Of a stretch of DNA of 64,000 nt, positions 43,270 to 51,318 are shown one piece after another. Within the stretch, counting starts at the first letter, position 1; the number at the start of each line of letters is the position of its first letter. The stretch is from Candidatus Ribeiella danica (lineage in GTDB: Bacteria; Chloroflexota; Chloroflexia; Chloroflexales; Roseiflexaceae): assembly GCA_016717335.1 (NCBI GenBank), contig JADKFS010000012.1:62001-126000 (forward strand), read 5' to 3'. The notes under the pieces were generated by a model. It was given only the letters and a program-made list of their open reading frames with translations. It ran no database searches and was not told the DNA's origin. The position numbers and the translations under genes were made by a program.

Positions 43270-44130
43270 GTGCGCCACAGAGAGCTACGCGAGCAGAACC
43301 GCCGCTCGTGGAATGCGGTCGTCCCCGCCCACTACAGCCACCACCACGACCTGGCCGCGTTTCTGCGCGGCGGCGGGCTGACGATCTTCCCCGAGGAGCG
43401 CGAGCTGCTCGGCGAGCTGCCCGGCCGCTCGCTGGCGCACCTGATGTGCAACACCGGCCAGGACACGCTCAGCCTGGCGAGCCTTGGCGCGAGCGTGACC
43501 GGCGTGGATATTAGCGAGGCCGCGATCGAGCTGGCCCGCCGCCTCGCGTCCGAGTCCGGCCTGCCCGGCCGCTTCGAGCGCATGGATGTCTACGACTGGC
43601 TGGCCGCCACGGCCGCGGCCGGCGAGCGCTTCGACCGGATCTTCTGCTCCTACGGCGCGCTGTGCTGGCTGCCGGACCTGGCCGGCTGGGCGCGCGGCAT
43701 TGCCGGGGCGCTCGCGCCGGGCGGGCGCTTTGTGCTGGTCGAGTTCCACCCGGCCTCGAATATGTTCGACCGGCGCTGGCGGCTCGCCGCGCCGTACCCC
43801 TCCGGCGGCGCGGTCCTGCCGCTGCACGGCGTCGACGACTATGTCGGCGCCTCGGGCGGCGGCCTGGCGCCGGCAGGCTTCGCGCAGGGCGTGCGCGGCT
43901 TCGAGAACCCCGAGCCGTGCTACCTGTTCAGCTGGGGCGTCGGCGAGGTCGTGACGGCGCTGGCCCAGGCGGGCCTGCGGATCGAGGCGCTGCGCGAGTA
44001 CCCGTATGTCAACGGCGAGCGCCCGTTCGACGAGATGCGCGAGCTGCCCGGCCGCCGGCTCGCCCCGCCGCCGGGCGTGCCGCCCATCCCGCTCATGTAT
44101 GGCATCGCCGCCCGCCAGGCGGGCTCGTAA
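43270..44130 (+). CDS. Class I SAM-dependent methyltransferase
   Basis: A 286-residue protein from GTG 43270, chosen because GGAGG lies five bases upstream; an ATG at 43240 would add ten residues. NRRSWNAVVPAHYSHH opens the fold. Motif I is HLMCNTGQDTLSLASLG with GVDISEAAIELARR, then FDRIFCSYGALCWLPDL and LAPGGRFVLVEFHP. The substrate is unknown. It lies upstream of the pterin gene set but is separated from folB by a family B repeat, so membership in that set is unproven. Confidence 0.88.
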   Translation: MRHRELREQNRRSWNAVVPAHYSHHHDLAAFLRGGGLTIFPEERELLGELPGRSLAHLMCNTGQDTLSLASLGASVTGVDISEAAIELARRLASESGLPGRFERMDVYDWLAATAAAGERFDRIFCSYGALCWLPDLAGWARGIAGALAPGGRFVLVEFHPASNMFDRRWRLAAPYPSGGAVLPLHGVDDYVGASGGGLAPAGFAQGVRGFENPEPCYLFSWGVGEVVTALAQAGLRIEALREYPYVNGERPFDEMRELPGRRLAPPPGVPPIPLMYGIAARQAGS

Positions 44131-44155
44131 GCCTTTTGGCGCTAATGCACCTCGA

Positions 44156-44283
44156 TCACCTCACCCCCTCCCAGGGGCGGGGGAGTATAGCTTGTCACGG
44201 GGGTTCGGCTTCGCCGAACCCCCGTGACAAGCCAACCAATTCCCCGCTCTCCCAATGGGAGAGCGGGGTAGGGGGGTGAGGGC
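44156..44283. repeat. Family B repeat with hairpin at 44190-44232
   Basis: CTCACCCCCTCCCAGGGGCGG left flank, a hairpin with arm GCTTGTCACGGGGGTTCGGC and loop TTC, and a CTCTCCCAATGGGAGAGCGGGG right flank ending GGGTGAGGG. Confidence 0.9.
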
Positions 44284-44312
44284 CGCCACGATAACGAAAG
44301 GAGACCACGCAC

Positions 44313-44699
44313 TTGACCACCGATCGGATCAGGCTGCAGGGCATGCAGTTCTTCGGCTACCACGGCACGCTGCCGGAGGAGCGCACGCTCGGCCAGCGCT
44401 TCGTCGTGGATGTGGAGCTGCACTGCGACCTGCGCGACGCCGGGCGCAGCGACGACCTCGCGCAGACCGTCGACTATAGCGAGGTCTACCGCCAGGTGCG
44501 GTCGATCGTCGAGGGCGAGCCGGCCCGGCTGACGGAGACGGTGGCCGAGCGGATCGCCACGGCCGTGCTGGCGGCGCACCCGCGCGTGGAGGCGGTGGCG
44601 GTCACGGTCGCCAAGCCGCAGGTGCGCCTCGGCGATACCGTGCTGGCCGGCTCGGCGGTCGAGATCCTGCGCCGGCGGGCCGACCTGAGCGGCGCATGA
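44313..44699 (+). CDS. folB: Dihydroneopterin aldolase
   Basis: A 128-residue protein from TTG 44313 with AAAGGAGACCACGC upstream. It converts 7,8-dihydroneopterin to 6-hydroxymethyl-dihydropterin plus glycolaldehyde in folate synthesis. Hallmarks are GMQFFGYHGTLPEERTLGQRF (with the substrate-binding Glu), TVDYSEVYRQV and VAVTVAKPQ with the catalytic-type Lys. Its stop codon overlaps the next ATG by 4 bp, so it is translationally coupled to a RibD-type reductase, an unusual partner for folate synthesis. Confidence 0.93.
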   Translation: MTTDRIRLQGMQFFGYHGTLPEERTLGQRFVVDVELHCDLRDAGRSDDLAQTVDYSEVYRQVRSIVEGEPARLTETVAERIATAVLAAHPRVEAVAVTVAKPQVRLGDTVLAGSAVEILRRRADLSGA

Positions 44700-45385
44700 T
44701 CGCAGGACCGGCGATGGAGCGGCCCTCCGTGACGCTGTGCTACACCCAGACGCTCGACGGGCGGCTGGCGACCGCGGCCGGGCTGTCGCAGTGGATCGGC
44801 GGCGGCGAGTCGCTGCGCTTCGCGCACGCGCTGCGCGCCCAGCACGACGCGATCCTGGCCGGGGTCGGCACCGTCTGCGCGGACAACCCACGCCTGACGG
44901 TCCGGCACGTCGCCGGGCGCGACCCGCTGCGCGTGGTGGTCGATAGTGCGCTGCGCACGCCCCTCACGGCCGCGGTGCTGGCGGGCGGCGCCGCCGCGGG
45001 GACGCTGCTGGCCGTGACGGAGCGCGCTGCCCCCGATCGCCGCGCGGCCGCGGAGGCGCTCGGCGCCACCGTGCTGGCGCTGCCGTCGAGTGCGGACGGC
45101 CGGGTCGACCTGGCGGCGCTGCTGGCGGCGCTGTGGCGGCGCGGCGTCGAGTCGCTGATGGTCGAGGGCGGCGCCGCGATCATCACGTCGCTGCTGCGCG
45201 GGCGGCTGGTCGACCGCATGGCGGTCTGCGTCGCGCCGCGCGTGATGGGCGCGGGCATCGAGGCCGTCGGCGACCTGGGCATCCGCCGGCTCGCGGAGAT
45301 GCCGGCCCTGGTCGACGTGCAGCTCCACCAGTTTGGGGCCGACGTCGTCTTCGATGGGCGGGTCGCGTACTCCGATGGCTCATAG
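44696..45385 (+). CDS. RibD C-terminal-type (DHFR-fold) pyrimidine reductase
   Basis: A 229-residue protein from ATG 44696. VTLCYTQTLDGRLATAAGLSQWI with HALRAQHDAILAGVGTVCADNPRL is the classical RibD_C start. It continues with PLRVVVDS, LMVEGGAAIITSLL and VAPRVMGAG. Enzymes of this family reduce the ribosylaminopyrimidine phosphate of riboflavin synthesis or related pterin/pyrimidine substrates with NADPH. No deaminase domain is attached. Coupling to folB and proximity to an MDR enzyme, a PTPS homologue and GTP cyclohydrolase II suggest a dedicated pathway. Confidence 0.9.
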   Translation: MIAGPAMERPSVTLCYTQTLDGRLATAAGLSQWIGGGESLRFAHALRAQHDAILAGVGTVCADNPRLTVRHVAGRDPLRVVVDSALRTPLTAAVLAGGAAAGTLLAVTERAAPDRRAAAEALGATVLALPSSADGRVDLAALLAALWRRGVESLMVEGGAAIITSLLRGRLVDRMAVCVAPRVMGAGIEAVGDLGIRRLAEMPALVDVQLHQFGADVVFDGRVAYSDGS

Positions 45386-45387
45386 GT

Positions 45388-45452
45388 AGATCACCCCACC
45401 ACCTAAGAATCCCTCCTCTCCCGTTCTGGGAGAGGGGGGCAGGGGGGTGAGG
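45388..45452. repeat. Family B repeat
   Basis: CCTCCTCTCCCGTTCTGGGAGAGG inverted repeat followed by GGGGCAGGGGGGTGAGGGCC. The adjoining GCATCAGGATGCG resembles one arm of the 29.7-kb hairpin, without a partner here. Confidence 0.75.
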
Positions 45453-45493
45453 GCCTGTCGCGCATCAGGATGCGCTCATTGAAGAGGCAGATC

Positions 45494-46522
45494 TTGGCCA
45501 GCCACAGCGCCACAGCAATCTGGTTCAGCGGGCCGCGCGCGGTCGAGCTGCGCGACGAGCAGGTGCCCGACCCGCCGCCCGGCGCGATCCGCGTGCGCGC
45601 GATCGCCTCGGCGATCAGCCACGGCACCGAGCTGCTGGTCTACCGCGGCGAGGTGCCGGCCGACATGCCGCTGGACCTGCCGACGCTCGCCGGCAGCTTC
45701 GCGTTCCCGATCAAGTACGGCTACGCCGCGGTCGGGCGCGTGCTGGACGTCGGGCCGGGCGTGAGCCGCTTCGCGCCCGGCGACCTCGCGTTCGCGCTGC
45801 ACCCGCACCAGAGCGTGTTCATCGCCCCCGAGCAGCTGGCCGTGCCGCTCGGCCGCGATCTCGACCCGCTGGTCGGCCTGTTTACGGCCAACCTCGAGAC
45901 CGCGCTCAACATCGTCCACGACACGCCGCTGCGGCTGGGCGAGACCGCGCTGGTGTTCGGCCAGGGCGTGGTCGGGCTGCTGGTGGCCCAGCTGCTGCGG
46001 CTGGCCGGCGCGGCGCGCGTCTTCGCGGTCGAGCCGCTGGAGCGCCGCCAGGCGCTCGCGCGGCTGGTCGGCGTCGACGCGGTGTTCGCCCCCGGCCCGG
46101 ATCTGCCGGCGCGGGTCCAGGCGCGCAACGACGGGCGCTTGGCCGACGTGGCGATCGAGGTCAGCGGCAGCGGCGCGGCGCTGCAGGCCGCGATCGACTG
46201 CGTGATCGACGAGGGCACCGTCGTCGTCGCCTCCTGGTATGGCGTCAAGCCGGTCACGCTGAGCCTGGGCGGGCGCTTCCACCGCGGGCGCCTGCGCCTG
46301 CGCTCGTCGCAGGTCGGCCGGCTCAACCCCGAGCTTGCGCCGCGCTGGGACCACGCCCGCCGCTTCGCGGCGGTGGCGGCGCTGCTGCCCCGGCTGCGCC
46401 TGGCCGAGCTGATCACCCATCGCCTGCCGCTCGCCTCCGCCGCCGCGGCCTACGCCCTGGTCGACCAGCGCCCCGGCGAGGCCGGCCAGGTCGTGCTGGT
46501 GTACGACGCTGATCGAACATAG
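45494..46522 (+). CDS. Zinc-type MDR alcohol dehydrogenase-like protein
   Basis: A 342-residue protein from TTG 45494, preferred because AGAGG lies seven bases upstream; an in-frame ATG at 45470 sits at the repeat border. The GroES-like N-domain contains RVRAIASAISHGTELLVYRGEVPAD, and the Rossmann domain ALVFGQGVVGLLVAQLLRLAGA. The usual catalytic Cys (GHE) and structural zinc Cys cluster are not seen, so it may be a zinc-free MDR member. It follows the RibD-type reductase and likely belongs to the same pathway, perhaps modifying a side chain. Confidence 0.85.
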   Translation: MASHSATAIWFSGPRAVELRDEQVPDPPPGAIRVRAIASAISHGTELLVYRGEVPADMPLDLPTLAGSFAFPIKYGYAAVGRVLDVGPGVSRFAPGDLAFALHPHQSVFIAPEQLAVPLGRDLDPLVGLFTANLETALNIVHDTPLRLGETALVFGQGVVGLLVAQLLRLAGAARVFAVEPLERRQALARLVGVDAVFAPGPDLPARVQARNDGRLADVAIEVSGSGAALQAAIDCVIDEGTVVVASWYGVKPVTLSLGGRFHRGRLRLRSSQVGRLNPELAPRWDHARRFAAVAALLPRLRLAELITHRLPLASAAAAYALVDQRPGEAGQVVLVYDADRT

Positions 46523-46561
46523 CGCGCATTATGATGACCTGGACTGAGCAGCAGCCAGCGC

Positions 46562-47855
46562 ATGTGGCATTGCAACGCTCAATACAGCGCTTCTTCCGGT
46601 GCTGCGCACGCGGCCGGGCACGCTGGGCACGCCCACGCGCCACCGACCGTTCGTGAGCAACTCTTCTCATGCAGTTGCGCAATATTAACTCGCGCACACG
46701 CTCCGCTTCTTTACAATCAGATTGCACCACTGAACGCGGTGGATACCTATGTCGAAGCCCAGCGGCAGGCCTTGCACATCCCCGGCCTGGCGCTGGCCAT
46801 CGCCCAGGGCGACAAGGTAGCGTACATGCACGGGTACGGCCAGGCCGCCGCGGACGGGCGCGCGGTGACCGCCCAGACGCCGTTCATGATCGGCTCGGTG
46901 ACCAAATCGTTCACCGCGCTGGCGATCATGCAGCTTGTCGAAGCCGGGCGGGTCGAATTAGACGCCCCTGTGCAGCAGTACCTGCCGTGGTTTCGCGTGG
47001 CTGACCCGCAAGCTTCAGCCCAGATCACGGTCCGTCATCTGCTCAACCAGACCAGCGGTTTTTCGACCGGTAGCGGCATGCAGGAAGATCTGGCCAGCGA
47101 TCTGAGCGATGCGGCCATCGAGGCTGCCGTGCGCCGGCTGGCCGATGACCCGCTGGCCCATGCTCCAGGCACAGTCTATGAATATTCGAATGTGAACTAC
47201 AACATTCTGGGCTTGATTGTGCAGACGGTCGCCGGGCAGTCCTATGAACGCTACATCCAGGAGCACATCTTTGATCCGCTGGAGATGCAGCGTAGCTTTA
47301 CATCCCTGGATCCGGCGGCAGCGGCGGGCATGGCCAGCGGTCACCTGATCTGGTTCGGGATGCCGATCCCCAAAGACCTGCCCTTCAACCGCGGGGGCCT
47401 ACCCAGCGGCCATCTGATCAGCAGCGCCGAGGATATGGCCCACTATCTCATCGCCCAGCTTAATGACGGGCGGTATGGGAATGAGCGTGTGGTATCGCCG
47501 CAAGGCATCGCGGCCATGCATCAACCGGCGGTGCCGCAGCAAACGCCGGAGGAGTATTATGGCATGGGCTGGGAGATCGGCCAGATCGAAGGCGTGCCGA
47601 CGGTCTTTCACGGTGGAGACAACCCCAATTTTAAAGCCCATGTGCTTCGGTTTGCTGTGGGTCTTGCTGATGGGCATTCCCTGGCTATGGGAAGTGCCGC
47701 TTAGCGTTATGGCATCATACTTCACGGAATTACACACCCTGCTCATTGGCGGTGTGGTCGCGCTGGGGCTGTGGGGCCTGGCCCGAACGCTGTTGACGCT
47801 GAGGCCGGCGAAATCCTCCCCGCGGGCCGTGTCACAGCCCCAGGCTGTGCCATAG
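46562..47855 (+). pseudogene. Serine hydrolase (beta-lactamase family), internally deleted and frameshifted
   Basis: The first frame (46562-47704) has a class C beta-lactamase/esterase layout with SVTKSFTALAIMQL (SxxK), YEYSNVNYN (YxN) and FHGGDNPNF. Soon after this point it ends in an unrelated tail. In another frame, 47650-47855 encodes GIPWLWEVPLSVMASYF and LIGGVVALGLWGLARTLL, the membrane helices that normally follow several hundred residues later in such proteins. An internal deletion with frameshift therefore joins the catalytic part to the C-terminal helices. The N-terminal 60 residues are also implausible. GC content is visibly lower than in the neighbours, which suggests acquisition by transfer. 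Confidence 0.75.
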
Positions 47856-48415
47856 GAGGCGCTGCTCACAGCTCTCGGTCGCTTACCGCCAGGCTGCGCT
47901 GATCTCGGCACCGCTGCTTGGCGCGTGTACGACGGTGCGCGGGACACGCTGGTGATACAGCCGCTCAACGGCAGCGGGCGCGTGGCGCCGCGGTGAATAC
48001 CGCAGGGCCGATCATCATACTGACGTCGTGTGCAGCGGGCTTGAGCAGCTGAACAGGACCGCGACTCGTCGCGACGAGTCGCGGTCCTGGGCGTTTTGCG
48101 CAGGGCGACCGTCAACAAGCGTTTGCACGCCAAAGACTTTTAATGTTCGAGAATGCGCGCTATGTTCGACCAGCGCAGAACCCCCACGGGTGAGGACCAA
48201 GCTGCTGCCGGCGGCGCAATCTTTTGGCTATCGAAGGCGCTGTATGGCTGGCCGGCGGACCGCCCGATCGGGGGCCAGCTGCGCCGCTGAGGGCCATCCG
48301 AGGCTGCCGCCGCCAGGGCGCGCAGCAGTAGCTAGCCGGCATCCGCGCCCCACAGGCGTAGGGGCGCGCTAGATCGCGCCCGTACAGGCCACGCCGATAT
48401 CCCAGCAGGATCAGT
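47856..48415. other. Intergenic debris with a 36-bp perfect palindrome
   Basis: No gene is supported. The palindrome at 48054-48089 has the 18-base arm CAGGACCGCGACTCGTCG followed directly by its complement with no loop. The rest has no clear signal; short frames on both strands lack start signals or known domains. Confidence 0.6.
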
Positions 48416-48439
48416 GTGGTGAGCCGCTGGGGCCGATTG

Positions 48440-48880
48440 GCCGATCGGCGCGACGAATTGGAAGGCAGGCGGGACAAACTGGAAGGGAATCGCGCAAAAT
48501 TGGAAAGGAATCGTGCGCGATTGGAAGGGAATCGTGCGCGATTGGAAGGCAGGCAGGATGAATTGGAAAGGAATCTTGCGCGATTGGAAGGGAATCTTGC
48601 GCGATTGGAAGGCAGGCGGGACGAATTGGAAAGGAATCGCGCGCGATTGGAAGGCAGGCGGGACGAATTGGAAAGGAATCGCGCGCGATTGGAAGGGAAT
48701 CGTGCGCGATTGGCAGGATGAATTGGAAAGGAATCTTGCGCGATTGGAAGGCAGGCGGGACGAATTGGAAAGGAATCGCGCGCGATTGGAAGGGAATCGT
48801 GCGCGATTGGAAGGCAGGCGCGACAAACTAGAAGGGAATCTTGTGAGATTGGAGCGGCTTATGGCCTGCGATTCCCCTAT
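48440..48880 (+). repeat. 21-bp tandem repeat encoding heptad coiled-coil, frame broken
   Basis: About twenty copies of a 20-22-bp unit with cores GATTGGAAGG and GAATTGGAAAGG. In the frame from 48416 it encodes heptads such as RARLEGN and RDELERN, an ideal charged coiled coil, until a stop at 48721 caused by one shifted unit. The same heptads continue in a second frame to 48890 (ending MACDSPMVS). It may be a disrupted coiled-coil gene or a repeat of the heptamer type (21 = 3 x 7). Confidence 0.75.
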
Positions 48881-48912
48881 GGTATCATGAGCGGACTTGT
48901 TACGGCGATTGT

Positions 48913-48966
48913 TGTCACCCGGTCACCCGGTCACCTTGTCACCCGGTCACCCGGTCACCTTGTCAC
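48913..48966. repeat. Family C tandem array, 8-bp unit CACCCGGT/CACCTTGT
   Basis: Six units in phase just upstream of the PTPS homologue (start 48986). The pattern CACCCGGT x2, CACCTTGT is itself repeated twice. Confidence 0.9.
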
Positions 48967-48985
48967 ACAACAAGAGGGGGCGGAT

Positions 48986-49366
48986 ATGTACGAGATCGGA
49001 GTCGTGGCGCAGTTCGAGGCGGCGCACCGCCTGGTCGGCGACTTTGGGCCGGCGACGCGCATGCACGGCCACACCTACCGGCTGGAGGTGATCGTCCGCG
49101 GCGCGCGCCTGCAGGACGACGGGACGCTGTACGACCTCGGGCGCCTGGGCGCGGCCGTCGGCGAGCTGGTGCGCGATCTGCACTACCGCAACCTCGACGA
49201 GGTCGCCTGGCTGGCCGGCAGGAACACCACCGCCGAGCACGTGGCCGACGCCTGCTGGGAGCGGCTGGCCCCCGCGCTGCGCGAGGCCGGCCTCGCCGCG
49301 CTGCTGGTGCGCGTCTGGGAGTCGCCCCAGGCCTACGCGGCCCGCGACGACGCGCTATGCGCGTAG
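48986..49366 (+). CDS. 6-pyruvoyl-tetrahydropterin synthase/QueD family protein lacking the catalytic Cys
   Basis: A 126-residue protein from ATG 48986 (AAGAGGGGGCGGAT upstream). The three zinc His ligands are present: FEAAHRL (His14) and MHGHTY (His27, His29), with the C-terminal RVWESPQAYA. In QueD and PTPS a catalytic Cys lies four residues before the HGH motif; here that position is Ala23, and no Cys is near. The protein is therefore unlikely to perform the standard PTPS or carboxy-tetrahydropterin reaction by the usual mechanism. It overlaps the next gene by 10 bp. Confidence 0.85.
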   Translation: MYEIGVVAQFEAAHRLVGDFGPATRMHGHTYRLEVIVRGARLQDDGTLYDLGRLGAAVGELVRDLHYRNLDEVAWLAGRNTTAEHVADACWERLAPALREAGLAALLVRVWESPQAYAARDDALCA

Positions 49367-50409
49367 CCTTCATCACCGTCGGCGACACGCGCCGGCTGAC
49401 CGGCGGCTACCTGTACCACGCGCGCGTGTTCGCCGGGCTGCGCGCGCGCGGCATCGCGATCGACGAGGTCGTCGCCGGCGAGGCGCCGCTCTCCGCTCAG
49501 CTGGAGCGGGCGGCCGCGTTTGGCGCGGCGTTCGACCCGCGCCCGTTCGACGTGCTGGCGGTCGACGCGCTGGCCCGCGCGGTGTGCGCGCCGTGGCTGG
49601 ACGGCTGGCGCGCGGCGCGGCCCTTGGTGGCGATGGTGCACGAGCTGCCGAGCGTCGCCGACCCGCGCGACGGCCAGCGCGCGCTGGAGCAGCCGCTGCT
49701 GCGATCCGACCTGCTGATCGCGGTCAGCTCGCACGGGCGCGACATCCTGCTGCGGCGCGGCGTGCCGGGCGAGCGAATCCGGGTCGTGTCGCCCGGCTAC
49801 GATCGCCTGCCCGTGCCGGGGAGCGCCAGGACTGTGGCTGGCAGTTCAACAGCATCACGCCGCTCCGTGCTGTGCGTGGCGCAGTGGATCACGCGCAAGG
49901 GCATCCTGAGCCTGGTGCAAGCCTGGGCGCGCCGGCCGCGGCCGGGCGCGCTGCTGGAGCTGATCGGCGAGACCGGCGCCGATCCGGTCTATGCCGAGCA
50001 GGTTCGGCGTGCCATCGCGCAGGCGCGGCCCGACGCGCCGATCCGCGTGCGCGGGCCGGTGGACGACGCCGCGCTGGCGCGGGCCTATCGCGACGCCGCG
50101 CTGTTCGTGCTGCCGTCGGCCTACGAGGGCTACGGCATGGTCTACGCCGAGGCGCTCGCTTACGGGCTGCCGGTCGTCGCCTGCGACATCGCGCCGGTGA
50201 GCGAGCTGCTTGGCGCGGCGGGCCGGCTGGTGCCGCCGGACGACCCGACCGCGCTCGACCAGGCGCTCGGCGAGCTGCTGGGCGACGCCGATCTTCGCGC
50301 GCGGCTCGCGGCCGCGGCCCTCCGCCGCGCCGCCGAGCTCCCGACCTGGGACGATGCCGTGGATGGCTTTCAGCGCGCGCTCGAGGCCGCGGCCACCCGC
50401 TCGATGTAG
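49357..50409 (+). CDS. GT4-family glycosyltransferase
   Basis: A 350-residue protein from ATG 49357, starting within the PTPS gene. GT-B fold features are GGYLYHARVFAGLRARG, SDLLIAVSSHGRDILL, VLCVAQWITRKGILSLVQAW, and the donor-binding ALFVLPSAYEGYGMVYAEALAYGLPVVA with the EX7E Glu pair. It probably transfers a sugar from a nucleotide donor. The coupling to a PTPS homologue suggests glycosylation of a pterin-like product, as in known pterin glycosides. It overlaps the convergent RibA gene by 40 bp. Confidence 0.9.
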   Translation: MRVAFITVGDTRRLTGGYLYHARVFAGLRARGIAIDEVVAGEAPLSAQLERAAAFGAAFDPRPFDVLAVDALARAVCAPWLDGWRAARPLVAMVHELPSVADPRDGQRALEQPLLRSDLLIAVSSHGRDILLRRGVPGERIRVVSPGYDRLPVPGSARTVAGSSTASRRSVLCVAQWITRKGILSLVQAWARRPRPGALLELIGETGADPVYAEQVRRAIAQARPDAPIRVRGPVDDAALARAYRDAALFVLPSAYEGYGMVYAEALAYGLPVVACDIAPVSELLGAAGRLVPPDDPTALDQALGELLGDADLRARLAAAALRRAAELPTWDDAVDGFQRALEAAATRSM

Positions 50410-51023
50410 TCGCCGCTCGACTCGAGCCGCAGCTCCTCGGGCAGCAGGTGGCCCATGCGCGCCTGCTTCGTCTGCAGGTAGCGCAGGTTGACCGGGTTCG
50501 GCGTGATGTGCAGCGGGATGCGCTCGGTCACCGCGATGCCGTGGCGCGCCAGCCCGGCGATCTTGTTCGGGTTGTTGGTCAAAAGCCGGACGCGCGGCAC
50601 GCCCAGGTCCAGCAGCATATCCGCGGCGTCGCGGTAGTCGCGCATGTCGTCGGGCAGGCCCAGCGCGCGGTTGGCGTCGACCGTGTCGAGGCCCTCGTCC
50701 TGCAGCGCGTAGGCGCGGATCTTGTTGACCAGGCCGATGCCGCGGCCCTCCTGGCGCAGGTAGAGCAGGACGCCGCGCCGCTCCTGCTGCAGCAGGCTCA
50801 GGCTATAGTCGAGCTGGTCGCCGCAGTCGCAGCGCGCCGAGCCGAATAGGTCGCCGGTGATACACTCGGAGTGCAGCCGCACCAGCACCGGCGCGCTGTC
50901 GTCGACCGGCCCCACCGTCAGCGCGAGATGCTCTAGCTGCTGAGCGCCAGCATACACCGAGAGGCGAAACGTTCCATACCGTGTCGGTAGCGCGGTCGTT
51001 GCAATACGGCGAATTGTTGACAT
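50370..51023 (-). CDS. ribA: GTP cyclohydrolase II (stand-alone)
   Basis: A 217-residue protein from ATG 51023. The zinc site HSECITGDLFGSARCDCG supplies Cys54, Cys65 and Cys67, and YLRQEGRGIGLVNKIRAYALQ retains Tyr105 in the numbering of the E. coli enzyme, so true GTP cyclohydrolase II activity (opening GTP to the diaminopyrimidine phosphate) is likely. RLLTNNPNKIAGL completes the motif set. It lacks a fused RibB domain and faces the pterin gene set convergently. It could serve riboflavin synthesis or the neighbouring pathway. Confidence 0.93.
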   Translation of the reverse strand: MSTIRRIATTALPTRYGTFRLSVYAGAQQLEHLALTVGPVDDSAPVLVRLHSECITGDLFGSARCDCGDQLDYSLSLLQQERRGVLLYLRQEGRGIGLVNKIRAYALQDEGLDTVDANRALGLPDDMRDYRDAADMLLDLGVPRVRLLTNNPNKIAGLARHGIAVTERIPLHITPNPVNLRYLQTKQARMGHLLPEELRLESSGDYIERVAAASSAR

Positions 51024-51092
51024 GGTGGCACTGGCTCCTTCTACACACGTACAGGGCTTGAGAGGCTACCTGAAAAGGGCGTTCCATGAGAT

Positions 51093-51207
51093 TGTTACCC
51101 CACCCCCTGCCCCCTCCCCTGCCAGGGGAGGGGCCTGTTCGTGGGTGTGGCGCGGCGGCAAAGCCGCCCCCGCGGGGGAGCGGGGGGGCAGGGAGGTGGG
51201 GGGGATG
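51093..51207. repeat. Family B repeat
   Basis: CACCCCCTGCCCCCTCCCCTGCCAGGGGAGGGG inverted repeat, a GGCGGCAAAGCCGCC hairpin and a GGGGGGGCAGGGAGGTGGGG right part. It fills most of the gap between divergent genes. Confidence 0.8.
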
Positions 51208-51318
51208 GCACGACAAAGCGCGATCTCCGAATTGTAACATGCGGGATGACTCACGGAGGATCTCCCTTGCCTCTCAGACAGCTTCTGATAGGAATACGAG
51301 AAGAACAGGAAAACTGAT

